The position numbers were made by a program, and so were the translations under genes. A stretch of DNA of 64,000 nt from Symsagittifera roscoffensis (lineage: Eukaryota > Xenacoelomorpha > Acoela > Convolutidae): NCBI RefSeq assembly GCF_963678635.1, contig NC_087065.1, positions 68,140,956 through 68,204,955 of the forward strand. The letters run 5' to 3'. How positions within the stretch are numbered: the stretch's first letter is position 1; each line of letters begins with the position of its first letter. Of the stretch, positions 11,311-24,319 are shown in pieces. Below the pieces are notes generated by a model, which was not told where the DNA came from, made no database searches, and saw only the letters and a list, made by a program, of their open reading frames with translations.

Positions 11311-11640
11311 CGATAAAACGTTACCTAGTTACAGCTAACTCTACTTTATACAATTAGAAAAAAATAAAAGGATAAAAGTGAATTAAATTGAAAGTTAAAA
11401 TATTAAAATGTGAGAGAGCACTCTCTCCGGCAGAGAGAATGCTCTCTCACTTTTTAATGTTTTAACTTTCAAAGTAATTCTTTTTTATTCACTTTTCGAA
11501 TTAATTCATTTTACAGTCAAACATAAAGAACGGTTAAATTAATTAGACTAAGAAGAACTAATTAGACCAGATATAAAACTGGAATCACATGATTCCTCAA
11601 AGCAGGAAAAATTTTAAATTGTGAATTATTAAAACTAACT
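11311..11640 (-). repeat. 3' LTR of the decayed retrotransposon
   Basis: Left boundary set by alignment to 15060; right boundary uncertain. Contains a near-perfect inverted repeat, arms 11374-11426 and 11432-11496, with GAGAGAGCA...TGCTCTCTC at its core. Confidence 0.55.
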
Positions 11641-13725
11641 AACTGCTCCTTTTCTCCCCTTCAAAAGAAAAAGAAAAATGAAATTAAGCACAGTATTTTC
11701 TGCACTAAGATTCAAAGAAAGTTAACTAGATGAATTAAATTGTGCAGTCAAACATATCGACTCCACACTAAATTTAAAATAAACTAACATCCGAAGGCTG
11801 TAAATCAGCTAAAAACGAAATTCCGCATAGAGTGTTAAATATAATTAAATGCCGAAGTCGTAAACTGCAATGATTGTAAGCTTTTAAAAGGTAGGTATGT
11901 AGAACAGTTTTTTTTGTATTTTTGAAAGATAAGTTGGATGAAGGTTTTAACCGGAGGAATGACAAACATTTAAATTACAAAATTTACAGCCCAGAATAAA
12001 GCGTTATAAGAGTTAACGCCAAATAGGGGCTTGTATGGGTTTAACAATTTGATGTTGATGACAATATAAGACTAGCAACAAATGAAGATTGGGGGTGCAA
12101 GAAATGAATTTCTATTTTCATTTTTAGTTACAGCTGATGACTTTTTCTATCTCCGCGTTAAACAGTTCGCTATCTAAGTCAGTGTTCGCGTCAAAATTGT
12201 CAATGGACTTTCTTAGGGATTCCTCTGTAGAAGAGAGAGAGTGTATACATGAAGGATTTGTGTCCGACAGTTTGGTCAAGTCACCCGAAGGTTTTTTTCA
12301 GTAATGGTCGTGACTCGGTGGAGCTGATGTTGTCCGAGACGATCGGGTCAGAGGCCGATTCAGATGTTTTGTCGAATTGTTTTATAACAATTATGAAATA
12401 ACTTTTACCATATAATTTTGGCGGGCCAACGTTTCGGTCTGACGGACACGAAAGCGGTTCGTTAACGGGATTAGAAGATGTCTGGTGATTAGAGGGAGCC
12501 TCGTCTGAAGAGTCGACTATCTCGTAAACGGGGAACTTTACACAGGTTGTTCGGATTGCAATGAATTGGTCCTATCCAGCGGATTGTCTGTGCCTTGAGC
12601 TTAATTAAGGTATCCATTTTGGTTGCCGGTGACGGATCGTCTGGTTTGGCGGGATGGGCATTCTGGTGTTGTAGGATCGTTTGAGTTGTCATCTAAAGTC
12701 TCAAGTCTTATATTATCACTGGTTGTTTGAGGGTTGGAAGTAATTGTATCATCTTTTTGATCAATAAAACCATTGGAAATAATTGGATCCCTAACCATTT
12801 CCCTACACAGAAAACCTCCAGCTATCCATTACCAGTCGGTAATGTAGGAAATATCTGAAGGAGTAAACATCGATTTGTCTGAACCTAAGTAATCTGGATC
12901 AAAGGTCGACTTCTTAGCGCGATGCGGCTGTCTCGCGGTGTATTTCTTCGATAATTTGCTGGTGTTATTATCCGAAGTGGGCATTTCAATCTCTTTTCTG
13001 GTTTTCGGTACCGGCTTTCCAGACGTGGGTAATTTCCTCTAATTTTCTGGCCTCGTACCTGCTTCAATATCAGGGTTAGAAAAAATGGGAAGGATACGTT
13101 TCCTCTAAAAGAGCAATTTTGAGAAATTTTCGATTTCGGTGGGGCAATTTACGATTTTTTGATAACTTTTTTGTCAGATAATTCTACCGTAGATATATAG
13201 GCAATTACTTTTCTTTGATTTAGCACTTTGTAAAAGGCGTTTCTGTTGATGCTCTCTTTCGTTTTCCGGAGGAGTTATCTTTGAATGGACTCTGGAGTGG
13301 CATTCTAGACGAAGTGTTTTGAAGGAGATGGGTATTTCGATTTCATATCACTTCTCTATTTGTGATTGGTTCTTTTTAGGGATGACGGTATCTTTTTAGC
13401 CATCCTCCACTCTGTCGTCAACGTTCCAGTCTAGGGCTTTTTTTGCAATGGTTCGATTTACGCTTGTCTAAAATTCCATTGGAAGAATTAAGAGACGCGA
13501 GTGATTTCCAAGTTGTTTTTGGTTAACTATTGAAATTTATTTCGAATGGAGAACATTTAATTTTTGATTGATAAAAAAATCGAAGGTTCCAAAAAGTTTT
13601 TGAGATAGCGTCTTGTAATGTATATTTTTGAAAATCTTGATCCATTGCCAAAGGTTTGATTTTTACCGGATGTACATTTTTTTCGACTAATCCGTTAGAG
13701 CGATGATCCCATACTGAACAAAGTA

Positions 13726-14490
13726 TTATTTCAATGTTGTTCGAGTCACAAAATAATTTAAACCCTGCCTTGTGAAAGAGGATGCCTGATCTACTCGAGC
13801 CGAGAAAGTTATGCCATGTAAGAAAAAAAATTCTTGAAGAAAGTCGATAACTGTTTTTGTCAATGTGGATGTGGTAGCTTTGGCTGATGAAACTTTTGAA
13901 AATCGATCGATGCCTAACGGAATAAATTTATTTGTGCCCAAGTGAGAATCCAAAAAACCAGCGAAATTTGAGTTGAAATCCTCATAAAGTTCAGATAATG
14001 AGGGTATTTTACTAATGTGTTAATGTGGAATTACACTCTTTCAATTCTTACCCGTCTTGGTGCATTCTGAAAAATTTATGCTTTGGAAGCAAATTTGTCT
14101 GTTTTTATAGGGCCACCAGATGTCTTGGGCTGGATATTTTTTTCCGAACTGGCCGGGTAGTCTTCGCGAAAGGTCTTCATACTGGCATTTCTTATGGTAA
14201 AAGGAATTGGAAGTCTGCCATCCATGTATAGTAATCCCTCCTATTCTTGTAAATCACGTGCAAAATGATGAAAATATGGAGAATTCAAATTAATTGTCTC
14301 GAATTTATTCTGAAGTGCTTTCACAATAGGGTTCAACATTGGGTCGTCTTGAGTTAGAAGAGCAACTAGTTTGGCATTAAATAAAGTATTTAAATCTAAA
14401 AAAATTTCGGGAAACCTCAAATTTTCAAGGTATTTATTTACAAATTTTTGTGTTCTGATAACAATGGGAGTTCTAAAGAGACTTAAATAC
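13726..14490 (-). pseudogene. Integrase remnant of the decayed LTR retrotransposon
   Basis: Reading the minus strand from 14490 downward, several frames give a linker ending in MDGRLPIPF (near 14230), then a broken zinc-binding region, then an integrase-core-like stretch around FAGFLDSHLG, GIDRFSK, FLQEFFFLHG and DQASSF (13953-13750). That order (DGRL motif, core with two Asp) is characteristic of Ty3/gypsy-type integrases. Several frameshifts and stops; no intact catalytic triad. The downstream minus frames (13067-12489) are a polar tail without recognisable domains. Confidence 0.6.
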
Positions 14491-15059
14491 TGGTGGACGG
14501 ATTAGTAACAACTTTTTGGTTTTAAGTTTGTATAGTTTTTACGAAATAAAACAATGCAATATTTGAGATAGAAAGTTTTGGAGGATTATTATCGGAATTT
14601 TTCATTTTCCTTATTTACAGTTTTTACAAAAAAAAACAATGAAGAATTTGAAACAAAATTTTTTTAAAGGGTTAATATTAGAATAATCCAAAAAATTACA
14701 TTTCGAGGTGCAAAATTCAGTTCAATTATGTTTTGAGTTACAGATTGGAAGAGTCGAGCTAATAGTTTTTAGAACCGATGCTAATAAGTAACTACGAAAT
14801 CTTGCATAATCGGAATTTTCCAAAGTTTTCTCAAAACTCTTTGAAAGGATTTCGAAGGATTTTTACTCTTTAATGGTGCTTTTCTTTGGTTTTCTTATCC
14901 GTTCTCCATCGGATTCTCGAGTGCAGGTGGATATGGATGATTTCTTTCAATTGGGTTGAGTAATTTTCATTATCTACGTTCAACTTCGCGATTATAGCTA
15001 GTTGAAAAAGATCACTCTACTCTTCCCGAGAAAATTACACTCGTTGGTAGACTGAGCCA

Positions 15060-15290
15060 TGATAAAAGGTTACTTAGTTTCAGCTAACTCCACTTTATTC
15101 AAATAAAAGAATAAAAGGATAAAAGTGAACTAATCTGAAAGATAAAACATTAAAAAGTGAGCGAGCATTCTCTTCGCCGGAAAGAATGAAAGTGACAAGG
15201 TCAAACATGAAATACTGGTTAAATCAACTAGATTAAGATGATATAATAACGAATCAAATCACTCCAGTAGGCTAACAAAATTATTTAAAA
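15060..15290 (-). repeat. 5' LTR of the decayed retrotransposon
   Basis: Starts TGATAAAAGG and aligns with 11311 onward through the left arm of the palindrome. Most of the right arm is missing or scrambled after 15190. Confidence 0.55.
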
Positions 15291-18200
15291 AAAAAACAAG
15301 TTTTTGAAAATCTCAAAAAGTTTTTAAACAAACTAGACGGCAAAGCTATCTAAAAAAAAAGGCAAATAACAATGGATAACAAAAAAAAACGTTTATTTTG
15401 CAGATAAAGAGAGCCCTCAAACAGCAAAATTATTTTTCTCTGCAATGAAACAAATATGTTTAGTGTGCAAGAATTAATCTAGAAGTTTTTAAAATTGAGT
15501 CAAAATATCCGAAAGAAAAAAGCAAAAATGGGGCAAATTTTTCAAAAACAGAGATGTTATGTTTGTTTTGTAATTTTTTTAAATTAGAGAATTAAAATGA
15601 AAATGCGCGTTTTTTAAGAATTTATTTTCTAGTTGGAGTTAACAAAACATTAGAGGAAATTTTGAAAGAACTGAAAGAAAAAAAAACCTGTTAATTTTCA
15701 AACCGCAAAAAGGAAAGTTATTATGCATGGTGCTTAAATTTTTCCAACAAATCGCATGGAAGTAAATAGCCTCGGATGATTGTACGTCATTTCGTGTCAA
15801 AATTGTTCAGCTCTCGAATCTGCTCCTAAAGAGAAAAAAGTAGGGTTGGTTGATACAAGGTTTTGAACCAGCTCACGCAAGTCACCAATGTAATTGTTTT
15901 GTTTTGAGTAATGACCTAAACCAATTGTTTCTTTTTTTTGTGAAATTTGACAAAATAAACGTTGCGGCTGATTTTTTGTTGGCGGAATTTTTTCAAAGGG
16001 TAGCTCTCAAAAAACATCCGAATTATAGTGTGAAATAGAACCCTTTTTTTTACCTTATTACCGCTTTTGCTTCAAGAGCTTTTGATAAAATTTTGAATTA
16101 TCTTACGCGCTGATAACATATCAGAAGTGCTCCTTACCAAAAAAATTGCAATAGAATAGAAGCAGGTTATTCTGTCTTAAAAAAAAACAAATTCAAAACG
16201 TCTCTTATTTTGCCTCATTTTATTAAGTTTGATATATCAATTTCTAGTTCTATATTTCCGTCAAGCTAAGGGAAAATTCAAAAGATTAGAAGCATGAAAC
16301 AATCCATTTTTCGTAAAACTTATTGCCATAGGTGCTCTTTTCTTTTTTTGACATCAGTTTACAGGTAAAGTTTTCAAGTACTACTGATCAAAATTGTGGA
16401 ACGATTTTTCCTCAATTTTTTAATCAACAGCAGAATACGCTGAGCTCTAGTTTATTCCACTATTGAAAGCAAGTATTTTGTAATTGGGAACTAGGTTTTT
16501 TTCTGCCCCACAAGCAACGTTTCCTAATCCCTAAGAAATTGTGAAGTTGCTTTATTAGTGAACCTTAGTAACTTCAAGACCTCTACCCACTTGGTCGACC
16601 GATATGGCGATTGGCTTCTTACCCTAACGTCTGGGGTTTGAGTCCCGGCAGGACCGTGAATTTTGTTTAAAACGTCGGACAATTTGTTTGTGTGCTTATG
16701 TTTTGACGGCTTAGTGGCCACCTCGGGTAGTTGTTTGCTGTCAGAAAAGTCCATCGTTGATGCAAGTGTTTTTGATTCATATTAACTTGTAAAATTTTTA
16801 GTTTTGACGTTCTATAGTTTCCCTGATTTTCCGTGTTTTTTTCCGCCAAAAAACTTTTATTTGACTTAAATGATTTAGGTTTATGTTTGATCGACTTAGT
16901 TTCCTCGCTTCAAAAATAGAAAATTGATTAATTGTTTTTGAAAGTTTCAGGTAGTATATCTTGCTTAGAACTACATTTCTATTTTCTAAGTGCACTTTTT
17001 TGTGTTCGGCTGAATGGGCATCCGCCTTTTTATTATCGGCTCAGTAGCCACTCGATAAGTATTAAAAGCTAATATATTTCTGGTGCTTGTTTTAAGTTTT
17101 CCCCAGTATTTTTTCTTTCAATTTTTTTCTTTCTGTCTCATTTTCTTTTGGCTATATTGCAATGCTGCGCTTGCGTTGCATCGCAAGTAGTGCAAAGCTC
17201 AGCTCCGCCTCTGAATAAGAATTTTTACTTTATTTTTAAGTGTTACTGCTACGACAAAGTTTTAAGGCAACTGAACTTCAAAAACCATGATGTTGCGCTT
17301 GTTCATCTAATTCATATTTGATTGAGCGTATTTGGTTAATCATTTCTGATTGATTTTTTTTGGAGCATAGAATGCTGAATAGCATTTTTTGATCGCTAAG
17401 CTACAAGTTAGCATAATTCATGAAATAATTGCATGAAAATTGAGAGTAGGTTTTTTTTCATCATTTTTATTACTGGTTGATAGAAATGCTGCAAAAATTT
17501 TCAGTTTTTTGGATCAAATTCTGTGGATAAAAAAAAATTGTTAAACAATCATAGGCGGCGGCAGAAAGAAAAATAAAAAGAAACTGAAAGGATGTACTTT
17601 TTTCCAAATGAAATAGTTAAAACGTTTCTCAAGTGGCTCGATTGTAATTTAATTTTTGCTACGCACAAAAATTCTGAGGATAAATTTTTTGACGTTTTGA
17701 AGTACTGACAAGATGTCATGAGATTACTTGCGAAAGAAACGGAAGTAAATGACTCCTTCTGAAAAATAAATTATGATAGTGTGATAATTTTTTTCTGCAT
17801 TTTTTGGATTTTTTTTCTTTTCCTCAAATTTATTAGTGAAACTAAATTCTAAATAAGTTTGTTTTAGTCTCTGTTAGTGAAATTAGTTTCCCAATAAAGT
17901 TAACAAATGGTACATTATCAAAATTTTCTCAGATCATCAACTCGGAATAAGTCATAATGATACAACAATTATCCAGAGAAACGGCACAGCAAAGATTTTG
18001 AAATAGCCGAAATATCGAAAAACAAGCATTTTTACTGAATTGTAACAATTTGCTATTTGGTCGATTTTTTCAAAAACTCATAGAATGTGGTTATTTGAGG
18101 AACTTTTTTTTCAGTCTCGAATTAATTGATTAAAAATTTTAAGTTTCATTAATTTGTTTTGAGAAAAAAACTGATATTAAAAACGAGATATGACCGGAAA

Positions 18201-18500
18201 AAAAAATTCGGTTTTCTTCATCAAAAGAAAAAAAATGATGCAGAAATGGCAAAGTGGCACCTATAACTGTTCTTTTATAGTTTTAGTTGAAGATCCAACA
18301 TGGATTTAGTTTTAGAAAAGTCCAACATGGATCAAATACGGGAGTCTCGGTTATGTTAAGAAAACAAGATATAATTGAACAGGAAGAAATAAGAAAGAAG
18401 TAAGTTTGAGTTGTTCCCAGAGCTTGAAGATTTTTGGTTCAATATCAGGAAAAATAGAGAAAATTACAAAAATTATATTTAAGTGGGAAGTAAATTATAA
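15291..18500. other. AT-rich region without recognised genes
   Basis: Apart from the tRNA-like head at 16590-16665, no coding or structured feature can be supported. Small minus-strand frames around 16524-16995 arise from the SINE and flanks. Confidence 0.4.
16590..16665 (+). repeat. tRNA-derived SINE head
   Basis: Looks like a pol III promoter: A-box-like TATGGCGATTGG (16603-16614) and B-box-like GGTTTGAGTCC (16635-16645) at tRNA spacing, with GGTC/GACC able to pair at the ends. No complete cloverleaf, so it is not scored as a functional tRNA. SINE body limits not defined. Confidence 0.5.
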
Positions 18501-18513
18501 TCAAATGTCACAA

Positions 18514-18620
18514 ATCAGTACACACTACCCACAGAAAAGTGAAAACAAATCGATTATAATGGATTTTCGTGGTCTATAATGTTGAAATTATAATCGATTC
18601 CCATGTTACGTTCAGACAAC
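18514..18620. repeat. Foldback element related to 18869-19006
   Basis: Contains 'aaatcgattataatgga' and, 50 bp on, the inverted partner 'attataatcgatt'. The outer part ('cccacagaaaagtgaaaac') resembles the terminal repeat of the neighbour at 18869. Confidence 0.5.
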
Positions 18621-18868
18621 AAAACTGGACTTAAAATGAGTGGCCACGTTACGTTGGGGGGAGGGTCGTTTGTTGCAAATGGGCAAAGCTAGGGGAATAG
18701 TGTTGAGTAATATTAAAAAGTAACAAAAATATCAAAGTTAGGTTCAAAAAAATTCAATTCAGTAACCAACGTAACTAACTTTAATTTAAAACGTATAAAA
18801 ATTTTTATGTGCGTTGAAATTCGCATCTCAGTAAAGTGGAAAAGAAATCAATTATGTTTTAGTTTCAT

Positions 18869-19006
18869 TGTCAGTGTCCACAAAAAGGAAAATAAATTGA
18901 TTATAATGGATGAAAAAAGGAGTTTGTAGCCTCGAAAAACAATAATATTATAATCCATTTTTAATTGATTATAATCGATTTGTTTTCATTTTTGTTGAGA
19001 CTGACA
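18869..19006. mobile_element. MITE-like foldback element, 138 bp
   Basis: Inverted termini of about 43 bp: left begins TGTCAGTGTCCACAAAAA, right reads in reverse TGTCAGTCTCAACAAAAA, continuing through 'gattataat'. No coding capacity. Target duplication not clear. Confidence 0.6.
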
Positions 19007-19639
19007 AGGAAACTCAATTAAAATCGATTTTTATTCATGGAACTCCAATGCGGGTAGAAATAAACATTTTGATGTTTCTTCTTTAACAAAACCCAGGTTA
19101 ATTTTTACGTGGGAAGTAAACCTTTCAGTTTACCTTGAAACTTGTTTAAAAAAGTCTTTATTGAGCAATTTTTTGAAGTAATTGACATTTATCAATTTAA
19201 AAGCATACGAGTAGACAAATGACGATTTACTAAAGAAAACTTCAATTGATAGAAAATATATTTTTATTTCCCTTCCTTTTTTTTTACTTTGCCGCATTGA
19301 AAACTTATCTATCAAATGTCAATAAGATGTCACAGTTCTTAATTGGAAATCATTAAAAACGGCAGTCATTTTGAAGCCATTCATCAAAATACATCAAATG
19401 ATTATATTGTTTTGGTGTCTTAATGATTGCTACAGATATGAAAGTAGTTTTTAAATAAGGGCATGTCTGGAAAAGGCAGTCCTGTGGCATATCTTGTATT
19501 TTGTATCTAACAGATTTAATCATACAAAAAATCAGAGCAGATCTGATAAAATTTGAACAGACATTTTTTTCACTAGAAAAGGCAACTAATACGAAATGAT
19601 GGAAATATATGCACTTTCTCAGCAAGTTCTTGAAAGTTT

Positions 19640-20333
19640 TTCCAGTACCCAAATCGATGTCCCAGACTAATGGTAAGATTTTTGCGACCGAGTTTAAGCA
19701 TTTACAAACTTTCGCGACTGAAAATTTCCAGATATATCGCGACCCATATTTGGTATGTCCATACGTTCGCGGCCAAGAATTGCCATTTCTAGACTTTCGC
19801 GACCAAAAAAGGCGTCGCGACTCTGGAAACGGCGCAACCGGCGCGACCAAACGCATCCATTTCATGACTTTTGCAACCGAGGTTGAGACGTTGTGACATT
19901 TACCACCAAGGCGAGACGGAGCCATTTTAGCGATCAAGATGGAGACGGCGCAAATTAGGAAACGGCTCGACTCAAAATGCAACGGCGCAACCGGCCAGGA
20001 TGGCGCGATCAAAATTTGACAATTCCAGTCTTTCGGACCAACGCGGAGACGGCGCGACTTTCGCGACCAAGACGAAAACGGCGCAACTTTCCAGAACAAG
20101 GCAGAGACGGCTCGAATATCCAGAACAAGGCGGAGCCGTCACGACTTTCCAGAACAATGCAGAAATAGCGCGACTTCCAGATCAAATGGCGCGACTTCCA
20201 GATCAAAGCAGAGACGGTGCTACCAAGAAACATTTTTTTGCCTACTTCGCGACCAAATTGGAAACGGCTCTGACAAGTCGCGCGGTCTCTGCTTTGGTCG
20301 CGAAAGTGAGTCAGGATCCAGAACCAAACTACA
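19640..20333. repeat. Degenerate satellite-like left flank
   Basis: Irregular repeats of 'ttcgcgacc', 'gacggcgcgac' and 'ccagaacaa' words, GC-rich relative to surroundings. It uses the same vocabulary as the 109-bp satellite but mostly in the opposite sense. Long minus-strand open frames here are by-products of these repeats. Confidence 0.6.
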
Positions 20334-23300
20334 TAGTCGCGCCGAGAGTTTGAGTCTGGAAAATTTAAACATAAAATAGCGCCGTGGGTCCCAAAAGTCG
20401 CACCGATGGTCGCGCCGCATCCAAATTTAGACTCAAATTGCATAGTCGCGTCGAGAAGTTGAGTCTGCAAAGTCTGGACATAAAGTTGCGCCGTGGGTTC
20501 CAAAAGTCGCGCCGATGGTCGCGCGGCATCCAAATTTAGACTCAAATTGCATAGCCGCGTCGAGAAGTTGAGTCTGCAAAGTCTGGACATAAAGTTGCGC
20601 CGTGGGTTCCAAAAGTCGCACCGATGGTCGCGCCGCATCCAAATTTAGACTCAAATTGCATAGCCGCGTCGAGAAGTTGAGTCTGTAAAGTCTGGACATA
20701 AAGTTGCGCCGTGGGTCCCAAAAGTCGCACCGATGGTCGCGCCGCATCCAAATTTAGACTCAAATTGCATAGCCGCGTCGAGAAGTTGAGTCTGCAAAGC
20801 CTGGACATAAAGTTGCGCCGTGGGTCCCAAAAGTCGCGCCGATGGTCGCGCCGCATCCAAAATTAGACTCAAATTGAGTAGTCGCGTCGAGAAGTTGAGT
20901 CTGCAAAGTCTGGACATAAAGTTGCGCCGTGGGTCACAAAAGTCGCGCCGATGGTCGCGCCGCATCCAAAATTAGACTCAAATTGAGTAGTCGCGTCGAG
21001 AAGTTGAGTCTGCAAAATCTGGACATAAAGTTGCGCCGTGGGTCCCAAAAGTCGCGCCGATGGTCGCGCCGCATCCAAAATTAGACTCAAATTGAGTAGT
21101 CGCGTCGAGAAGTTGATTCTGCAAAGTCTGGACATAAATTTGCGCCGTGGGTCACAAAAGTCGCACCGATGGTCGCGCCGCATCCAAATTTAGACTCAAA
21201 TTGCATAGTCGCGTCGAGAAGTTGAGTCTGCAAAGTCTGGACATAAAGTTGCGCCGTGGGTCACAAAAGTCGCACCGATGGTCGCGCCGCATCCAAAATT
21301 AGACTCAAATTGAGTAGTCGCGTCGAAAATTTGAGTCTGCAAAGTCTGGACATAAAGTTGCGCCGTGGGTCACAAAAGTCGCACCGATGGTCGCGCCGCA
21401 TCCAAACTTAGACTCAAATTTCATAGTCGCGTCGAGAAGTTGAGTCTGCAAAGTCTGGACATAAAGTTGCGCCGTGGGTCACAAAAGTCGCACCGATGGT
21501 CGCGCCGCATCCAAATTTAGACTCAAATTGCATAGTCGCGTCGAGAAGTTGAGTCTGCAAAGTCTGGACATAAAGTTGCGCCGTGGGTCGCAAAAGTCGC
21601 ACCGATGGTCGCGCCGCAACCAAATTTAGACTCAAATTGCATAGTCGCGTCGAGAAGTTGAGTCTGCAAAGTCTGGACAAAAAGTTGCGCCATGGGTCAC
21701 AAAAGTCGCACCGATGGTCGCGCCGCATCCAAAATTAGACTCAAATTGAGTAGTCGCGTCGAGAATTTGAGTCTGCAAAGTCTGGACATAAAGTTGCGCC
21801 GTGGGTCACAAAAGTCGCACCGATGGTCGCACCGCATCCAAATTTAGACTCAAATTTCATAGTCGCGTCGAGAAGTTGAGTCTGCAAAGTCTGGACATAA
21901 AGTTGCGCCGTGGGTCACAAAAGTCGCACCGATGGTCGCGCCGCATCCAAATTTAGACTCAAATTGCATAGTCGCGTCGAGAAGTTGAGTCTGCAAAGTC
22001 TGGACATAAAGTTGCGCCGTGGGTCGCAAAAGTCGCACCGATGGTCGCGCCGCATCCAAATTTAGACTCAAATTGAGTAGTCGCGTCGAGAAGTTGAGTC
22101 TGCAAAGTCTGGACATAAAGTTGCGCCGTGGGTCACAAAAGTCGCACCGATGGTCGCGCCGCATCCAAACTTAGACTCAAATTGCATAGTCGCGTCGAGA
22201 AGTTGAGTCTGCAAAGTCTGGACATAAAGTTGCGCCGTGGGTCACAAAAGCCGCACCGATGGTCGCGCCGCATCCAAATTCAGTCTCAAATCGCATAGTC
22301 GCGTCGAGAAGTTGAGTCTGCAAAGTCTGGACATAAAGTTGCGCCGTGGGTCCCAAAAGTCGCACCGATGGTCGCGCCGCATCCAAATTTAGACTCAAAT
22401 TGCATAGTCGCGTCGAGAAGTTGAGTCTGCAAAGTCTGGACATAAAGTTGCGCCGTGGGTCACAAAAGTCGCACCGATGGTCGCGCCGCATCCAAATTTA
22501 GACTCAAATTGCATAGTCGCGTCGAGAAGTTGAGTCTGCAAAGTCTGGACATAAAGTTGCGCCGTGGGTCCCAAAAGTCGCACCGATGGTCGCGCCGCAT
22601 CCAAATTTAGACTCAAATTGAGTAGTCGCGTCGAGAAGTTGAGTCTGCAAAGTCTGGACATAAAGTTGCGCCGTGGGTCACAAAAGTCGCACCGATGGTC
22701 GCGCCGCATCCAAATTTAGACTCAAATTGCATAGTCGCGTCGAGAAACTGAGTCTGCAAAGTCTGGACATAAAGTTGCGCCGTGGGTCACAAAAGTCGCA
22801 CCGATGGTCGCGCCGCATCCAAATTTAGACTCAAATTGCATAGTCGCGTCGAGAAGTTGAGTCTGCAAAGTCTGGACATAAAGTTGCGCCGTGGGTCACA
22901 AAAGTCGCACCGATGGTCGCGCCGCATCCAAATTTAGACTCAAATTGCATAGTCGCGTCGAGAAGTTGAGTCTGCAAAGTCTGGACATAAAGTTGCGCCG
23001 TGGGTCACAAAAGTCGCACCGATGGTCGCGCCGCATCCAAATTTAGACTCAAATTGCATAGTCGCGTCGAGAAGTTGAGTCTGCAAAGTCTGGACATAAA
23101 GTTGCGCCGTGGGTCACAAAAGTCGCACCGATGGTCGCGCCGCATCCAAATTTAGACTCAAATTGCATAGTCGCGTCGAGAAGTTGAGTCTGCAAAGTCT
23201 GGACATAAAGTTGCGCCGTGTGTCGCAAAAGTGGCGCCGTGGGTAGCAAAAGTCGCGCCGTGGGTCGCGCAGCACCCGGACTTAGACCCAAATTACTTAC

Positions 23301-23357
23301 TCGCGCCGAGATTTTAAGTCTGGAAAATCTGGACATAAAGTCGCGCCGTGGGTCCCG
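20334..23357. repeat. 109-bp satellite array, about 27 copies
   Basis: Direct tandem repeats of a 109-bp monomer containing 'gtcgcgtcgagaagttgagt', 'ctggacataaagttgcgcc' and 'caccgatggtcgcgccgcat'. Central monomers are nearly identical; outer ones diverge, as expected from unequal exchange. Minor variants (gggtcacaaa / gggtcccaaa; ttgcatag / ttgagtag) run in blocks. As 109 is not a multiple of three, the minus strand gives a recurring 104-codon frame across three monomers; this is not evidence for a protein. CpG-rich within an AT-rich region. Confidence 0.95.
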
Positions 23358-23645
23358 ATAGTCTGGATTTATCACATTTTAAATGCGAAAAACTGGACAT
23401 GGGTCGCGAAAGTCTGGACATACTTAAGTTTGGTTGCAAAATTCTAGATATAAAGTCGCGAAAGTCTGGATACACATTTTCAGACTTTCGCGAACTATCT
23501 GCAGGCTTTCGCGATTAAAATGTGTCTATACTATCGCTACCCAGGGCGGGATTTTATGTCCAGACTGAAACTTTCGGCGCGATTATCCATTTTGGGTCTT
23601 AATCCGGATGTGGCGCGACCCACAAAGTCTGGACATTAGATTGGG
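23358..23645. repeat. Degenerate, partly inverted satellite right flank
   Basis: Half-monomers with 'gtcgcgaaagtctggaca', then at 23480-23640 the same words in reverse orientation ('ttatgtccagact', 'gcgcgaccc'). Marks an inversion or old edge of the array. Confidence 0.6.
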
Positions 23646-24319
23646 ATCTCGACCCAAGTAGGATATTTTTCTCTAGTCCTTACTGAATCATTTCCGCTTT
23701 TTGTAAAATATAGTCAGCCGTTGCAAGTTAAGCAAAATCTATAGCTGAAGAGAAGCGATTATCAAAAATTGATCAATTAATTAAACCTTGAAGAAAAACG
23801 TAGTTCCTTACGGAAAATTCAAAATTTGAGGGGCCTTAATTGACAAGAAATTATATGAAAATACTCATTATAGATGATCAAGTGTGTCCTTACATCATTT
23901 ATTGAACAAGATGTTTTTTATCGACCTTTAATTTGAACAAACTTTAAAAGTTTTAGCCAATGTTTTTTTTTATTTTCCTATTTCTTCAATATTGTACATA
24001 GATGTTAAGTTTTTAAATTACATTTGTCAATGAAACGTTTCTGGCGAAGCAATTTATTTATAATTAAAAGCTGCAATCAAATGTTTAAATACATAAATTT
24101 CTTCTAAATGCTGAAATGCTAATTGCTTTTTTAAACCTTTGTTGAAAATTAATTTATTTGTCGAAAGCTAATTTTTGGAATGTAGTGACTTTAAATCAAG
24201 CTTAATTTTGCTCAAAACGAATTTTGATTAATCCCGTTTCAAAAATTATAATATTTGCAAATAGTTTTTAATCTTTTAGTCCCCCTGTAAACATCACATG
24301 AAGCAAAAAAACAGGCATA

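Larger units (their letters stand above)
11311..15290 (-). mobile_element. Decayed LTR retrotransposon
   Basis: Two diverged direct repeats (about 11311-11640 and 15060-15290) share the start 'gataaaacgttacctagtt' / 'gataaaaggttacttagtt' and a 'aaaggataaaagtgaa' block. Between them the minus strand carries an integrase remnant and a long polar tail. The plus strand here is T/G-rich, consistent with an A/C-rich sense strand in reverse. Reverse transcriptase was not found, so the element is internally deleted or too decayed. Confidence 0.65.

Noticed and set aside
16524-16754. 76-codon minus-strand frame with a GPAGTQTPDVRVRS stretch
   Set aside because: This is the translated antisense of a tRNA-derived SINE head, a common artefact.
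19353-20099. 248-codon minus-strand frame
   Set aside because: Runs through degenerate satellite words (SRKSR-type repeats) and AT-rich flank; no domain, no start or splice support.
20334-23357. CRISPR-like array
   Set aside because: No unique spacers; the whole 109-bp unit repeats, as in a satellite.
20433-23375. Series of 104-codon minus-strand frames starting MRRDHR
   Set aside because: They recur every 109 bp because of the satellite; the period is not a multiple of three and each stops within three monomers. Not a protein family.
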